64,000 bases of DNA from Amycolatopsis taiwanensis DSM 45107 (lineage in GTDB: Bacteria > Actinomycetota > Actinomycetes > Mycobacteriales > Pseudonocardiaceae): contig NZ_JAFB01000033.1 in NCBI RefSeq assembly GCF_000519205.1, positions 1-64,000 on the forward strand, written 5' to 3'. Positions 34,812-43,520 of this stretch are shown in pieces. A model generated the notes under the pieces. The model searched no databases. It worked only from the letters and a program-made list of their open reading frames with translations, and was not told where the DNA came from. Each line of letters opens with the position of its first letter. The stretch's first letter is position 1. Made by a program: the position numbers and the translations under genes.

Positions 34812-34823
34812 TAGCGCTCGCTA
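34812..34823. promoter_or_regulatory. Perfect palindrome TAGCG-CT-CGCTA in divergent promoter
   Basis: The 12-bp element lies 20 bases before the SDR start on the minus-strand side of the 34792/34942 divergent region, close to the TetR-type operators. Its sequence is unlike theirs, so it may bind a different protein or be incidental. Confidence 0.3.
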
Positions 34824-34836
34824 CGTGTTTACCACC

Positions 34837-34853
34837 TTGAGCAAGCGTTCGGT
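34837..34853. promoter_or_regulatory. TetR-type operator, site 1
   Basis: TTGAGCAAGCGTTCGGT matches the reverse complement of site 3 (47413-47429) at 16 of 17 positions. It lies between the divergent hydroxyacyl-CoA dehydrogenase and binding lipoprotein genes. Confidence 0.6.
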
Positions 34854-34898
34854 AGACCGCGGGAGAGCCTTGACGAGGTGGACCGGCCGTGCCTAACT

Positions 34899-34916
34899 TA
34901 ATCAAGCGCTTGGTTA
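34899..34916. promoter_or_regulatory. KstR2-like palindromic box, site 2
   Basis: The 18-bp near-perfect palindrome is TAAtCAAGCGCTTGgTTA. It fits the published KstR2 consensus AnCAAGnnCTTGnT exactly and lies 25 bases before the binding lipoprotein start. Site 1 shares CAAGCG and the following GGT spacing, so one TetR regulator may bind both. Confidence 0.6.
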
Positions 34917-34941
34917 TGGACCCTCGTAGCGAAGGTGTGTC

Positions 34942-36150
34942 ATGCGTGGACGAGTGCTGATGGCGGTCGCGGCGGCGCTTGGCGTGGCCATGGTTCTGGC
35001 CGGGTGCGGAAAGGCATCGGGCGGCTCGGGCGGAAAGGACGAGCCGTACCGGGTGCTGGTAACCGGTGGCGTGAGCTCGGCGGGCGTGCTGGGGGCGAAC
35101 GCGAAGACCTCCATCAATGCCGCGCAGGCGGGTGCCGACGTGGTGAACAAGATGGGCGGGGTCGCCGGCCGCAAGGTGGAAGTGACGGTCGTCGACGACG
35201 GTGGTGACGCGACCACTGCGGTGACGAAGCTGCGCGAGGCCATCGCGAAGCAGAAGCCGGACCTGTTCCTGAACTCCGGTCCGTCCCAGATCACCGCGGC
35301 GACACTGCCGATCCTGAAGCAGAACAAGATTCTTTCCTTCAACATCAGCCCGGTCGAAGGTTCCAGCGAGCCGTCGAAGTACCCGTTGAACTTCGATCTC
35401 GGCACCTCATCGACCGATATCGCGAGCGGGATCGCGTCCTTCGCCAAGGATCAGGGCTATCACACCGTGGGTGTCGTGCGCAGCAGCACCAGCTACGGCA
35501 AGGAGTTCGACAACGCGGTGAAGACCGTGTTCCCCGAGTACGGCCTATCCATTGTGGACGACGAACAGTACGACTCCGCCGCGCTCGACATGACGCCGCA
35601 GTTGGAGACGATCCAGTCTCACCACCCGGACGCGCTGGTCATCGACGCTTACGGCCCCGCGGTCGGCTATCTGCTCAAGGGCGTGGACAAGCTCGGTTGG
35701 GACGTTCCGATCATCTCCGACGACGCGGTCTCCGCGACCGGCCTGGTCTCCACCCCGGAACCGGCCGGCCTGCTCGGCACCCCGCTCGTGCGGAACCTGC
35801 ACCTGCAGATGCAGGCCAGCGCGGTCTACGACGCAGGCGACAGCAGGGTGAAGCAGCTGGTCGAGGCGATGACGGCGATCGCACCGATCCCGTCGACGCT
35901 GATCAATGCGCAGAACTACGACGCGCTCCCGCTGATCGCGGCGGCGGCGAAGAAGGTGGGTAGTGCCGACGACGCCGGCGCGCTGGCCAAGGCGCTGGAG
36001 GATCCGGCGGTGCAGAAGGACGCGGCGACCGCGATCTGGACGGCGCACAACTACACGGCCGAATCGCACGCGTCCAATGTCGGCGCCGCCGGGTTCCGGT
36101 TCATCAAACCGAGTGCGGTGAAGGACGGCCAGTTCCACCCGGAGGGCTAG
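34942..36150 (+). CDS. Branched-chain amino acid-type substrate-binding lipoprotein
   Basis: The 402-residue protein begins with a lipoprotein signal ending VLAGC (Cys22 is the lipid-attachment residue) and then a two-lobed periplasmic-binding fold of the LivJ type, with DDGGDATTAVTKLREAIAK and TSSTDIASGIASFAKDQGY. Such proteins deliver amino acids, aromatic acids or other carboxylates to an ABC transporter, but no permease or ATPase gene is nearby. It lies at the head of the acyl-CoA operon and next to KstR2-like operators, so it probably binds a carboxylic acid substrate or intermediate outside the membrane. It may use transporter subunits from elsewhere. Confidence 0.85.
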   Translation: MRGRVLMAVAAALGVAMVLAGCGKASGGSGGKDEPYRVLVTGGVSSAGVLGANAKTSINAAQAGADVVNKMGGVAGRKVEVTVVDDGGDATTAVTKLREAIAKQKPDLFLNSGPSQITAATLPILKQNKILSFNISPVEGSSEPSKYPLNFDLGTSSTDIASGIASFAKDQGYHTVGVVRSSTSYGKEFDNAVKTVFPEYGLSIVDDEQYDSAALDMTPQLETIQSHHPDALVIDAYGPAVGYLLKGVDKLGWDVPIISDDAVSATGLVSTPEPAGLLGTPLVRNLHLQMQASAVYDAGDSRVKQLVEAMTAIAPIPSTLINAQNYDALPLIAAAAKKVGSADDAGALAKALEDPAVQKDAATAIWTAHNYTAESHASNVGAAGFRFIKPSAVKDGQFHPEG

Positions 36151-36155
36151 GCGGC

Positions 36156-37337
36156 ATGGATTTCGAGCTCGACCAAGGACAGCGGGCGTGGCTGGCGGAG
36201 GTACGCGCCTTCCTCCGCGAGAACGCCACCGGGGCGCTGCGGGCCGAGCTGGCCGATCACGGCCTGGAATTGGCCGGCGGCGAGGTCGCGGCGTTCCGTC
36301 GCAAGATCGGCGAGAAGGGCTGGTTCGGGCTGAACTGGCCCACCGAGTACGGCGGCCTTGGCCTCGGGCCGATCTACCAGCACCTGCTGGTGAACGAGTT
36401 CGAGTACTGGGGAGTGCCCGGACCCGATCTGACCGTCACCTCGGTGGCTCCGATGATCATGCGGCACGGCACCGAGCGGAACAAGGAGGAGTTCCTCCCG
36501 CCGATCGCGCGCGGCGAAATGATCTGCGCCGTCGGGTACTCCGAGCCGGACGCCGGCACCGATCTCGCCGGCCTGCGCACCCGCGCGGTCCTCGACGGGG
36601 GAGAGTGGGTCATCAACGGATCGAAGATCTGGAACAGCGGCGCCCAGCGGGCAACCCACGAGTGGCTGTGCGTGCGCACCGACCCGGATGCGCCGAAGCA
36701 CAAGGGAATATCGGTGATCATCGTTCCGATCGACCATCCCGGCGTAAGCATCCGGCCGTTGACCGCGTGGTCGGACTACCGGACGAACGAGGCGTTCTTC
36801 GACGACGTCCGGGTGCCGGCCACGAACCTCATCGGCGAGGTGAACCAGGGCTGGCGTTACATCACCGGTGCGCTCGATCTGGAACGCGGGGCGCTGACCA
36901 ACGCGGGCGACCTGCGACGCGCGGTCGACGAGTTGTTCGAGCTCGCTCGCCGGCCGCGAGCCGACGGCACGGTTCCGGTGTCGTCGTCCGAGGTGCGGGA
37001 CAAACTGTCGCAATTGGACGCCGATGTGGAAGTGGCCGGACTGATGGGGTTCGAAGCCGCGTCGATGCTGGAGGACGGCACGATCCCGACGGTCGAGGTG
37101 AGCGCGGAGAAGGTGTTCACGAGCGAGCTACGGCAACGCATCGCCGACACGGCGATCGACCTGCTCGGCCCGGAAGGGCTGCTGTCCTACGGCGACCAGG
37201 ACGCGCCCCTGGCCGGGAAGTTCGAGCGGTTATACCGGGCCGCGCCGCTGTTGCGGTTCGGAGCCGGGACCAACGAGGTGCTCCGGGACGTGATCGCGCA
37301 GCGCGGTTATGGCATGCCGAGGTGGAGCGGGCGATGA
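36156..37337 (+). CDS. Acyl-CoA dehydrogenase (alpha-type partner)
   Basis: The 393-residue flavoenzyme shows NWPTEYGGLGLG, the FAD-binding GYSEPDAGTDLAGLRTRA and the substrate/FAD segment RFGAGTNEVLRDVIAQRGYG. It introduces the alpha,beta double bond into an acyl-CoA. Its stop overlaps the start of a second, shorter dehydrogenase (ATGA). In actinobacterial steroid side-chain degradation such adjacent genes form alpha2-beta2 heterotetramers, and that is the likely arrangement here. Confidence 0.85.
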   Translation: MDFELDQGQRAWLAEVRAFLRENATGALRAELADHGLELAGGEVAAFRRKIGEKGWFGLNWPTEYGGLGLGPIYQHLLVNEFEYWGVPGPDLTVTSVAPMIMRHGTERNKEEFLPPIARGEMICAVGYSEPDAGTDLAGLRTRAVLDGGEWVINGSKIWNSGAQRATHEWLCVRTDPDAPKHKGISVIIVPIDHPGVSIRPLTAWSDYRTNEAFFDDVRVPATNLIGEVNQGWRYITGALDLERGALTNAGDLRRAVDELFELARRPRADGTVPVSSSEVRDKLSQLDADVEVAGLMGFEAASMLEDGTIPTVEVSAEKVFTSELRQRIADTAIDLLGPEGLLSYGDQDAPLAGKFERLYRAAPLLRFGAGTNEVLRDVIAQRGYGMPRWSGR

Positions 37338-38473
37338 AACTCGTTGCGAGCAAGCAGGAACGGGACCTCGCCGCGATGTTGCGGAACGTTCTCGCCACCG
37401 AATGTCCGCCGGAACTCCCGCGCAGCTTCAAGGAAACGAAGGACCGGCGTGTTCCCGGCCAGTTGTGGAAGACGCTCACGAACATCGGCGTGCTGGGGCT
37501 GCCGTTCGACGAGCGCTACGGCGGGTCCTCGGGCTCACTGGATGATCTGGGCGTCTTCTTCGTCGAGGCGGGCAGGGTGCTCTGCCCGACGGTCGTCCAC
37601 AGTGCACTGTATTTCGGGCTTGCGATCGACCGGCTGGGCGACGACGCGCAGCGGCAGCGCTATCTTGGCCGGTTGTGTGCGGGCAAGCTGCACGGCGCGA
37701 TCGCGTTGTGGAACCCGCGGGACGCAAGTGACCTCCGTCCGACGCTCACCGCGGAGCCGGCGCCCGGCGGTTGGCGGGTGAGCGGGACGCTGGACTTCGT
37801 CGCGGACGCGGACCTGGCCGACGTCCTGGTGGTGACCGCGGGCACGGCCGAACTCGCAGAGCCCCGGCGCACGCTCGGGCTGTGCATTGACACCATTGAC
37901 ACCACTGACACCACCACCGGGGTCCGCGTCGAGCCGCTTCAGGCGATGGCCGGCTCGTCGCTGTGCCGGGTCGTGCTCGAGGGCGTGCACGTGGCGGAGA
38001 GCCAGGTACTGCCGGCAACCGGGACCGGCGAGCTGCGCCGGCTGGCCAACACCGTCGTCGTGCTGCAGTGCCTGGACATGGTCGGCGGAGCCGATGCCGT
38101 GCTGCGCCGTACCGTCGGCCACACGACCTCGCGTCACCAGTTCGGCCGGCCGATCGGTTCGTTCCAGGCCGCGCAGCATCTGGTCGCGAACATGCACATC
38201 GCGCTGACCTCGGCCCGGCTCGCTTCGCGCAGCGCCCTGTTCTGGCTCGGCCGCGGGCGGATGGCCACGCGGGAGACCGCGATCGCGCGGATGCACGCGG
38301 CCACCGCATACAAGCGAATCACGCTCGACGCACACCAACTGCACGGCGGCATGGGTTATGTGCGGGAGACCGACCTGCATCTGTGGTCGGAGCGGGCACG
38401 GACCTTCGCCACCATCGACGGCACCGCCGAGGTGGCCGCGGGCTGGCTGCGTGGGGAGGTGGGTCTTGGCTGA
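37334..38473 (+). CDS. Acyl-CoA dehydrogenase (beta-type partner)
   Basis: The 379-residue protein has the same fold but a less conserved FAD motif (ALWNPRDASDLRPTL replaces the GYSEPxAGTD pattern), while QFGRPIGSFQAAQHLVANM and LHGGMGYVRETDLHLW are well kept. This division of conserved sites fits the second subunit of a heterotetramer with the 36156 protein. A short 9-base tandem repeat at 37886-37912 encodes the Asp-Thr-rich stretch IDTIDTTDTT in the middle domain. The ATG overlaps the previous stop, and the next gene overlaps its end. Confidence 0.8.
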   Translation: MKLVASKQERDLAAMLRNVLATECPPELPRSFKETKDRRVPGQLWKTLTNIGVLGLPFDERYGGSSGSLDDLGVFFVEAGRVLCPTVVHSALYFGLAIDRLGDDAQRQRYLGRLCAGKLHGAIALWNPRDASDLRPTLTAEPAPGGWRVSGTLDFVADADLADVLVVTAGTAELAEPRRTLGLCIDTIDTTDTTTGVRVEPLQAMAGSSLCRVVLEGVHVAESQVLPATGTGELRRLANTVVVLQCLDMVGGADAVLRRTVGHTTSRHQFGRPIGSFQAAQHLVANMHIALTSARLASRSALFWLGRGRMATRETAIARMHAATAYKRITLDAHQLHGGMGYVRETDLHLWSERARTFATIDGTAEVAAGWLRGEVGLG

Positions 38474-39662
38474 GACGGGCGGCCAGGTGTTGTCGGGCAT
38501 CCGGGTCATCGATCTTTCCCGCTGGGTCGCGGGCGAGTTCGCCACGAAACTGTTCGCCGACTTCGGTGCCGACGTGATCAAGGTCGAGCGGCCGGGGGAG
38601 GGCAGCCTCACCCGCCAGTGGGGGCCGTTCCCGGGCGACGTGCCGGATCCGGAACGCAGCGCGCTCTTCCTGCACCTGAACACCAACAAGCGCTCGATCG
38701 CGCTGGATCTACGTGCCGAACCGGACCGCGACGTGCTGTTCTCGCTGATTCGCACCGCCCACGCGGTGGTCGAGTCGTTTCGGCCGGGACACCTGGAGGC
38801 CATCGGCCTCGGCCCGGACACGCTGCGGGCGGTCAACCCGCGGCTGGTGGTGACCCGGATCAGCGCCTTCGGACAGACCGGACCGTACCGGGACCGGGAG
38901 GCGACCGGAATCGTCCTGCAGGCGGCGGGTGGTCCGATGAACGCCACCGGGCAGGCGGATCGCGCGCCACTGCGCAAGCCCGGCCTGCTCGAGCACTACA
39001 CGATCGGGCGGTCAGCGGGACAGGCGACCATGGCGGCCGTGCTGCGCGCCCGCGGCTGCGGGAAAGGCGCCACCATCGACGTCTCCGGCCAGGAGGTGCT
39101 GCTCTCCGGTGCCGATCGCCGGGCGTCCTACCTGGTTTCCGCCGCGTACTCAGGGATGGTGGCGCCACGCGGCGTGCGCAGCCCCCATCGGCACGGCGCC
39201 ACGTTCACCGGTCCATTCCGGACACTCGACGGGTTCGTCATGGTGTACGTGACGAACCAGGCGTTCTGGAACCGGTTCGTGGAGCTCGTCGGGGATGGCG
39301 ATCCCGCCTTCCGTGCGCGTTACCTGGACCGCCAGACGGTTGCCGACAAGGATCGGGAGGACTTCCTGGCCTACGTCACCCGCTGGTTTTCGGGGCGCCA
39401 CAAGGTGGCGGTGATGGAGGCGGCCGAGCGGGCACGAATCCCGGTGACCGCCTTCCTTTCGGTCTCGGAGGTCATGGCGCATCCGCACTTCCGCCGGCGG
39501 GGCGCGTTCGTGGCCGCGGACCACCCGGTGGCCGGCAGGCTGGAGTATGCGGGCGCACCGTGGCGCATGGACCGCGGATTCTCGTTGCGCAGCACGGCAC
39601 CGTTGCTCGGCCAGCACGGCGCCGAGATCCGCACGGAACTCGAACGGGAGACAACCCGATGA
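38466..39662 (+). CDS. CaiB/BaiF family III CoA-transferase
   Basis: The 398-residue protein has the family opening LSGIRVIDLSRWVAGEFATKLFADFGADVIKVE (in parts: IRVIDLSRWVAGEF and LFADFGADVIKVE) and the segment NTNKRSIALDL. It moves CoA between acyl-CoA and a free acid, or may act as a racemase-like relative. The position where many members have the catalytic Asp reads EATGIVLQA, with Gly at the expected Asp; that alignment is by eye and uncertain. TTG 38466 is the best start and overlaps the preceding gene; GTG 38487 is an alternative. A second family member follows through an ATGA overlap. Confidence 0.75.
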   Translation: MAETGGQVLSGIRVIDLSRWVAGEFATKLFADFGADVIKVERPGEGSLTRQWGPFPGDVPDPERSALFLHLNTNKRSIALDLRAEPDRDVLFSLIRTAHAVVESFRPGHLEAIGLGPDTLRAVNPRLVVTRISAFGQTGPYRDREATGIVLQAAGGPMNATGQADRAPLRKPGLLEHYTIGRSAGQATMAAVLRARGCGKGATIDVSGQEVLLSGADRRASYLVSAAYSGMVAPRGVRSPHRHGATFTGPFRTLDGFVMVYVTNQAFWNRFVELVGDGDPAFRARYLDRQTVADKDREDFLAYVTRWFSGRHKVAVMEAAERARIPVTAFLSVSEVMAHPHFRRRGAFVAADHPVAGRLEYAGAPWRMDRGFSLRSTAPLLGQHGAEIRTELERETTR

Positions 39663-40938
39663 GCAGTGACGAACTGCCGCTGGCGGGCATCCGGGTCGTC
39701 GACCTCACCGTGGTCTGGGCCGGTCCCGGGGGCACGACCCTGCTCGGCGACCTCGGCGCGGAGGTGATCCGGCCGGAGGGCAACAACCGGACCAGCCGGC
39801 AGGTGTCGGCCAAGGTCACCAGGGAACTGATCGCCGCCACCGGATATCACGGCGGCACTTACCCGGACAAGGATCCGGGCGACCGACCCTACGACCGCAC
39901 CGCCCTGTTCACCTGGCATGCCCGCAACAAGCTCGCGGTCTGCATGAACCTGGAAACCCCGGACGGCCGCGAGGCGTTGCTGGACCTGGTGCGCATCAGT
40001 GACGTGTTCGTGGAGAACAACAGCAACGGTGTGCTGGAGAAGCTCGGCATCGCCCACGATCGGCTGCTCGAGGTGAACCCGCGGCTCATCGTGGTCCGGC
40101 TGCCGCCGCTGGGCATGTCCGGTTCGATGAGCGACTATCTGGGGTACGGGCCGAACTTCAATTCGCTCGTCGGTATCGCCGCGATGGACGGGTACGAGGG
40201 CGAGGAACCGGACTCCGCGGGCGAGAACTACCACATGGACGAGGCGACACCCGGCGGTCTGGCGTTCGCGGTGCTGGCGGCGCTGTGGACCGGGAGAACA
40301 CCGGGCGCGGTGGGTTGATCGAGTTCAGCCAGGCCGAGAACGTGATGGCCGAGATCGGCGAGTTCTTCCTGGACTACCAGTTCAACGACCGGGACCCAGG
40401 CCGGCTCGGCAACACCGATCCACACCTGCTGCAGAATGTCTTCCGCACCGCCGACGACGACCGGTGGGTGGCGATCTCCGTGCGCGACGACCGGGACTGG
40501 GCGGCGCTGACCGGCGTGCTGCAACGTCCTGGTCTCGCCGAGCTGGGGCCGGACGCCTCCTCCCGGCGCGCGCAGTCTTCCAGGATTCGCGCGGAGATCG
40601 CGGCCTGGTGCCGCGGCCTGCGCGTCGAGGAGATCGTGGATTCGTTGCAGGGAGCCGGTGTTCCGGCCGGCGAAGTGATGTCCGAGGACAGGCTGCTGGC
40701 CGACCCACATCTCGCCGCACGCGCTTGGTTTCTCGAACGCAGCCACCCTGCGGTGGGGACACACCGCTACCCGGGCCATCCTTGGCGCAGCGACGACTTC
40801 GAGCTGTGTCACGGTCGTCCGCTGCCCGGGTTCGGCGAGGACAACGAGTACGTGTACCTCGAATTGCTGAAATGGCCGCGCGAACGCTACGACGATCTGG
40901 TGGCGCGTGGGCTCATCACGGACCGGCAGCTGGCCTGA
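39659..40938 (+). pseudogene. CaiB/BaiF family CoA-transferase with a frameshift
   Basis: The frame starting at ATG 39659 (LPLAGIRVVDLTVVWAGP) ends early at a stop at 40316-40318. The next frame carries the rest: ENTGRGGLIEFSQAENVMAE onward to 40938. The expected junction W-H-R-E-N-T-G-R-G is restored by one extra base after 40288, so a single-base deletion best explains the break. Together both parts give about 426 residues, normal for the family. It may be a true pseudogene, a sequencing error, or less likely a programmed frameshift. The upstream protein stays intact and could substitute. Confidence 0.75.
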
Positions 40939-40947
40939 AGGGACGAT

Positions 40948-41448
40948 ATGACACAGCAGAGCCTGATCCCGGCGGAGGTCGCGGCACGGGTGGGGAGCGT
41001 GGCCGCCACCGCCACCGGTGAGGTGAACCGGAGGGAGTGGCAGCGGTGGGCGATGTCGGTGAGGGACGAGAACCCGCTGTGGTTCGATCCCGGTTACGCC
41101 CGTGAGCACGGCTACGCCGACGTGATCTGTCCGCCGGTGTACCTGCAGTACGCCGTTCTCGGCGTCGCGCGGATCTCCGAGTTAAGACCCGACGGATCCG
41201 CCGGTACGTCGTCGGGGAACCTGTCCTTTCCGGACGCCCCGCGACGGATGGCCGGTGGGGAGAGCATGACCTTCCACCTGCCCGCCTACCACCGGGACGA
41301 GATCACCATGGTGCGCACCATCGAGTCCATTGTGGAGAAGCAGGGACGGTCCGGCCGCTTCGTGCTCGTCACCTGGCACAGCACCTACACCAACCAGCGC
41401 CGGGAACTCGTGGCCGAAGCGACCACGTCGATGATCGCCCGACCGTGA
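40948..41448 (+). CDS. MaoC-like hydratase, FAS1-dehydratase N-terminal type
   Basis: The 166-residue hotdog-fold protein has VNRREWQRWAMSVRDENPLWFDPGYAREHGY and ICPPVYLQYAVLG, patterns of the noncatalytic or N-terminal half of heterodimeric enoyl-CoA hydratases (ChsH2/FAS1-DH type). It is followed after 13 bases by a second MaoC protein that holds the usual catalytic residues. The pair would hydrate an enoyl-CoA to a beta-hydroxyacyl-CoA. The ATG starts nine bases after the broken CoA-transferase. Confidence 0.75.
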   Translation: MTQQSLIPAEVAARVGSVAATATGEVNRREWQRWAMSVRDENPLWFDPGYAREHGYADVICPPVYLQYAVLGVARISELRPDGSAGTSSGNLSFPDAPRRMAGGESMTFHLPAYHRDEITMVRTIESIVEKQGRSGRFVLVTWHSTYTNQRRELVAEATTSMIARP

Positions 41449-41461
41449 AGGAAGGGGAACG

Positions 41462-41899
41462 ATGGCCGATCAAGTCCATTTCGACGATGTCACCGTCGGC
41501 GACGACATCCCGCAGCTGTCGCTCGTGGTCGACGAAACGCAGATGTTCTTCTTCAGCGCCGCGACCTACAACGGGCATCGCATTCACTACGACAAGTCCT
41601 GGGCGAGGAAGGTCGAGGGCTACCCGGGCGTGCTGGTGCACGGACCGTTGCAGGCGGCGCTGCTGATTCGCGCGGTGACCGACTGGATCGGCGGCGATGG
41701 CAGGCTGATCACCTACGCCGTCCGCAACCGCGCGCCCGCGTTCGCCGGGCAGGAGCTGACCTTCGGTGGCCGGGTCACCGCCACCCGCGAGGTGGACGGT
41801 CGCGGCCTGGTCGATCTGGAGATCACCGGCCGGCGCGGTGACGAGGTGCTGATGCCGGGCACCGCGACCGTGTCGTTGCCGTTGCGGGGCAACTCGTGA
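41462..41899 (+). CDS. MaoC-like enoyl-CoA hydratase, second subunit
   Basis: The 145-residue hotdog protein has FFSAATYNGHRIHYDKSWAR, with the D/N-x4-H-type hydratase motif around NGHRIHYD, and VHGPLQAALLIRAV. It most likely forms a heterodimer with the 40948 protein. The SD-like AAGGAAGGGG precedes the ATG. Its stop overlaps the following Ltp-type thiolase gene (GTGA), which would use the hydrated product. Confidence 0.75.
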   Translation: MADQVHFDDVTVGDDIPQLSLVVDETQMFFFSAATYNGHRIHYDKSWARKVEGYPGVLVHGPLQAALLIRAVTDWIGGDGRLITYAVRNRAPAFAGQELTFGGRVTATREVDGRGLVDLEITGRRGDEVLMPGTATVSLPLRGNS

Positions 41900-43098
41900 G
41901 TGGGTTACGGGGCGAGGCCGCGATCGTCGGGATCACGGAGCTTCCGGCACAGCGCAAGCAGACCCGCCCGGAGCTGTTCACACTGGACCAGTACGCGCTG
42001 CTGGCGAAGCTCGTGCTGGAGGACGCGGGCCTGCCGCCGGCCGTGGTCGACGGGCTGGTGACGCACGGCGTGCAGGAATCGGAGATGTTCGCGCCCGCGA
42101 CGTTGTCGGAGTACCTCGGGCTGCCGGTGAACTTCGCGGAACGGGTGGATCTCGGCGGGGCGAGTTCGGCCGGCATGGTGTGGCGCGCGGCGGCCGCGGT
42201 GGAGTTGGGGATCTGCGACGCCGTGCTGGCGGTGGTGCCCGGCTCCTTCATACTGCCGCGTTCGCGGCGCCGCCCGCCGGCGGATCCGGGCTGGTACGGC
42301 GCCTCCAGCAACAAGTTCGGCTCGCCGCAGGCGGAGTTCGAGATACCGTACGGAAACGTCGGCCAGAATGCGCCGTACGCGCAGATCGCGCAGCGGTACG
42401 CCGCGGAATTCGGTTACGACCCGAGGGCGACCGCGAAGATCGCGGCCGACCAGCGCACCAACGCGTGTGCGCATCCAGGCGCGGTGTTCCATGGCCGGCC
42501 GATCACGATCGACGACGTGCTGGCCAGCCCGATGATCGCCGACCCGCTGCGCAAGCTCGAGATCGTCATGCGGGTGCAGGGTGGCGCCGGGGTGCTCGTG
42601 GTGAACGCCGACCTCGCGCGCCGGGCCCGCAACCGGGCGGTGTGGATCAAGGGGTTCGGCGAGCACCTGGCGTTCAAGACCCCCACCTACGCGCGCGACC
42701 TGGTGCGCACGCCGATCGCGCAGGCCGCGGACCGTGCGTTCGCCATGGCCGGGCTCGCTCGCTCGGACGTCGACCTGGCCTCGATCTACGACTGCTACAC
42801 GATCACGGTGCTGATGAGTCTCGAAGATGCCGGGTTCTGTCCGAAAGGGACCGGCATGCGCTGGGTCATGGACAGGGACCTGACCTTCCGCGGTGACTTC
42901 CCGCTCAACACCGCGGGCGGTCAGCTTTCCTTCGGGCAGGCCGGAATGGCGGGCGGCATGCACCACGTGGTGGACGGCGCCAGGCAGATCATGGGGCGCG
43001 GGGGCGACGCTCAGGTGACCGGCTGCGATACCGCGTTCGTCACGGGAAACGGCGGAATCATGAGTGAGCAGGTCGCCCTGCTGCTGCAAGGAGATTGA
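41896..43098 (+). CDS. Thiolase-fold lipid-transfer-type protein (Ltp/aldolase-like), first copy
   Basis: The 400-residue protein has the thiolase fold but GGASSAGMVW where catalytic thiolases have the nucleophilic Cys. The late segments DVDLASIYDCYTITVLMSLED and FPLNTAGGQLSFGQAGMAGGM are typical of Ltp/SCP-x-like enzymes. Ltp2 in cholesterol breakdown is a retro-aldolase that needs a DUF35 partner to remove propionyl-CoA, and a DUF35 gene follows directly here. Lack of the nucleophilic Cys supports an aldolase rather than thiolase role. Confidence 0.75.
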   Translation: MSGLRGEAAIVGITELPAQRKQTRPELFTLDQYALLAKLVLEDAGLPPAVVDGLVTHGVQESEMFAPATLSEYLGLPVNFAERVDLGGASSAGMVWRAAAAVELGICDAVLAVVPGSFILPRSRRRPPADPGWYGASSNKFGSPQAEFEIPYGNVGQNAPYAQIAQRYAAEFGYDPRATAKIAADQRTNACAHPGAVFHGRPITIDDVLASPMIADPLRKLEIVMRVQGGAGVLVVNADLARRARNRAVWIKGFGEHLAFKTPTYARDLVRTPIAQAADRAFAMAGLARSDVDLASIYDCYTITVLMSLEDAGFCPKGTGMRWVMDRDLTFRGDFPLNTAGGQLSFGQAGMAGGMHHVVDGARQIMGRGGDAQVTGCDTAFVTGNGGIMSEQVALLLQGD

Positions 43099-43100
43099 CG

Positions 43101-43520
43101 ATGCGCCCGTTGCCTGAACCCACGCCGGTATCGAAGCCGTTCTGGGATGCGCTGGCCGAGCACCGCATCCTCATCCAGTACTCGCCCTCTTCGGGGCGCT
43201 ATGTCTTCTATCCGCGCACCTTGGCGCCCGAGACGCTGGCCGATGACCTCGAGTGGCGGGAAATCGCCGGCGACGGAACGCTGTACACCTACACCGTCGC
43301 GCGCAGACCGACCGGGCCGCCGTGGGCCGAGGCGCTTCCGCAGATCCTCGCCGTGGTGGAGTGGGACGAGGGCCCGCGGATCAGCACGGAACTGGTGGAC
43401 GTGGACCCGGCGGAAATCACGATCGGGATGCGGGTGACGCCCGTGTTCTGCGACGAACCCGACGACGGCATCACGTTGTTGCGCTATCGCCCGGCAAGCG
43501 GCGACGGAGGAGACCGGTAG
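43101..43520 (+). CDS. DUF35 OB-fold protein lacking zinc-ribbon cysteines
   Basis: The 139-residue protein has the helix SKPFWDALAEHRILIQYSPS followed by SGRYVFYPRTLAPET. In family members this region reads CxxCGRYxFYPRxxCPxC; here all four Cys positions are replaced (around residues 28, 31, 43 and 46). The OB-fold part (GDGTLYTYTVARRPTG, GMRVTPVF) is normal. DUF35 proteins serve as partners of Ltp-type aldolases, and it lies directly behind one. The other DUF35 gene at 48006 keeps all its cysteines. Confidence 0.75.
   Translation: MRPLPEPTPVSKPFWDALAEHRILIQYSPSSGRYVFYPRTLAPETLADDLEWREIAGDGTLYTYTVARRPTGPPWAEALPQILAVVEWDEGPRISTELVDVDPAEITIGMRVTPVFCDEPDDGITLLRYRPASGDGGDR

Noticed and set aside
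37535..38977. 480-residue minus-strand open frame opposite an acyl-CoA dehydrogenase and a CoA-transferase
   Set aside because: It crosses the boundary between two real genes and has no domain pattern.
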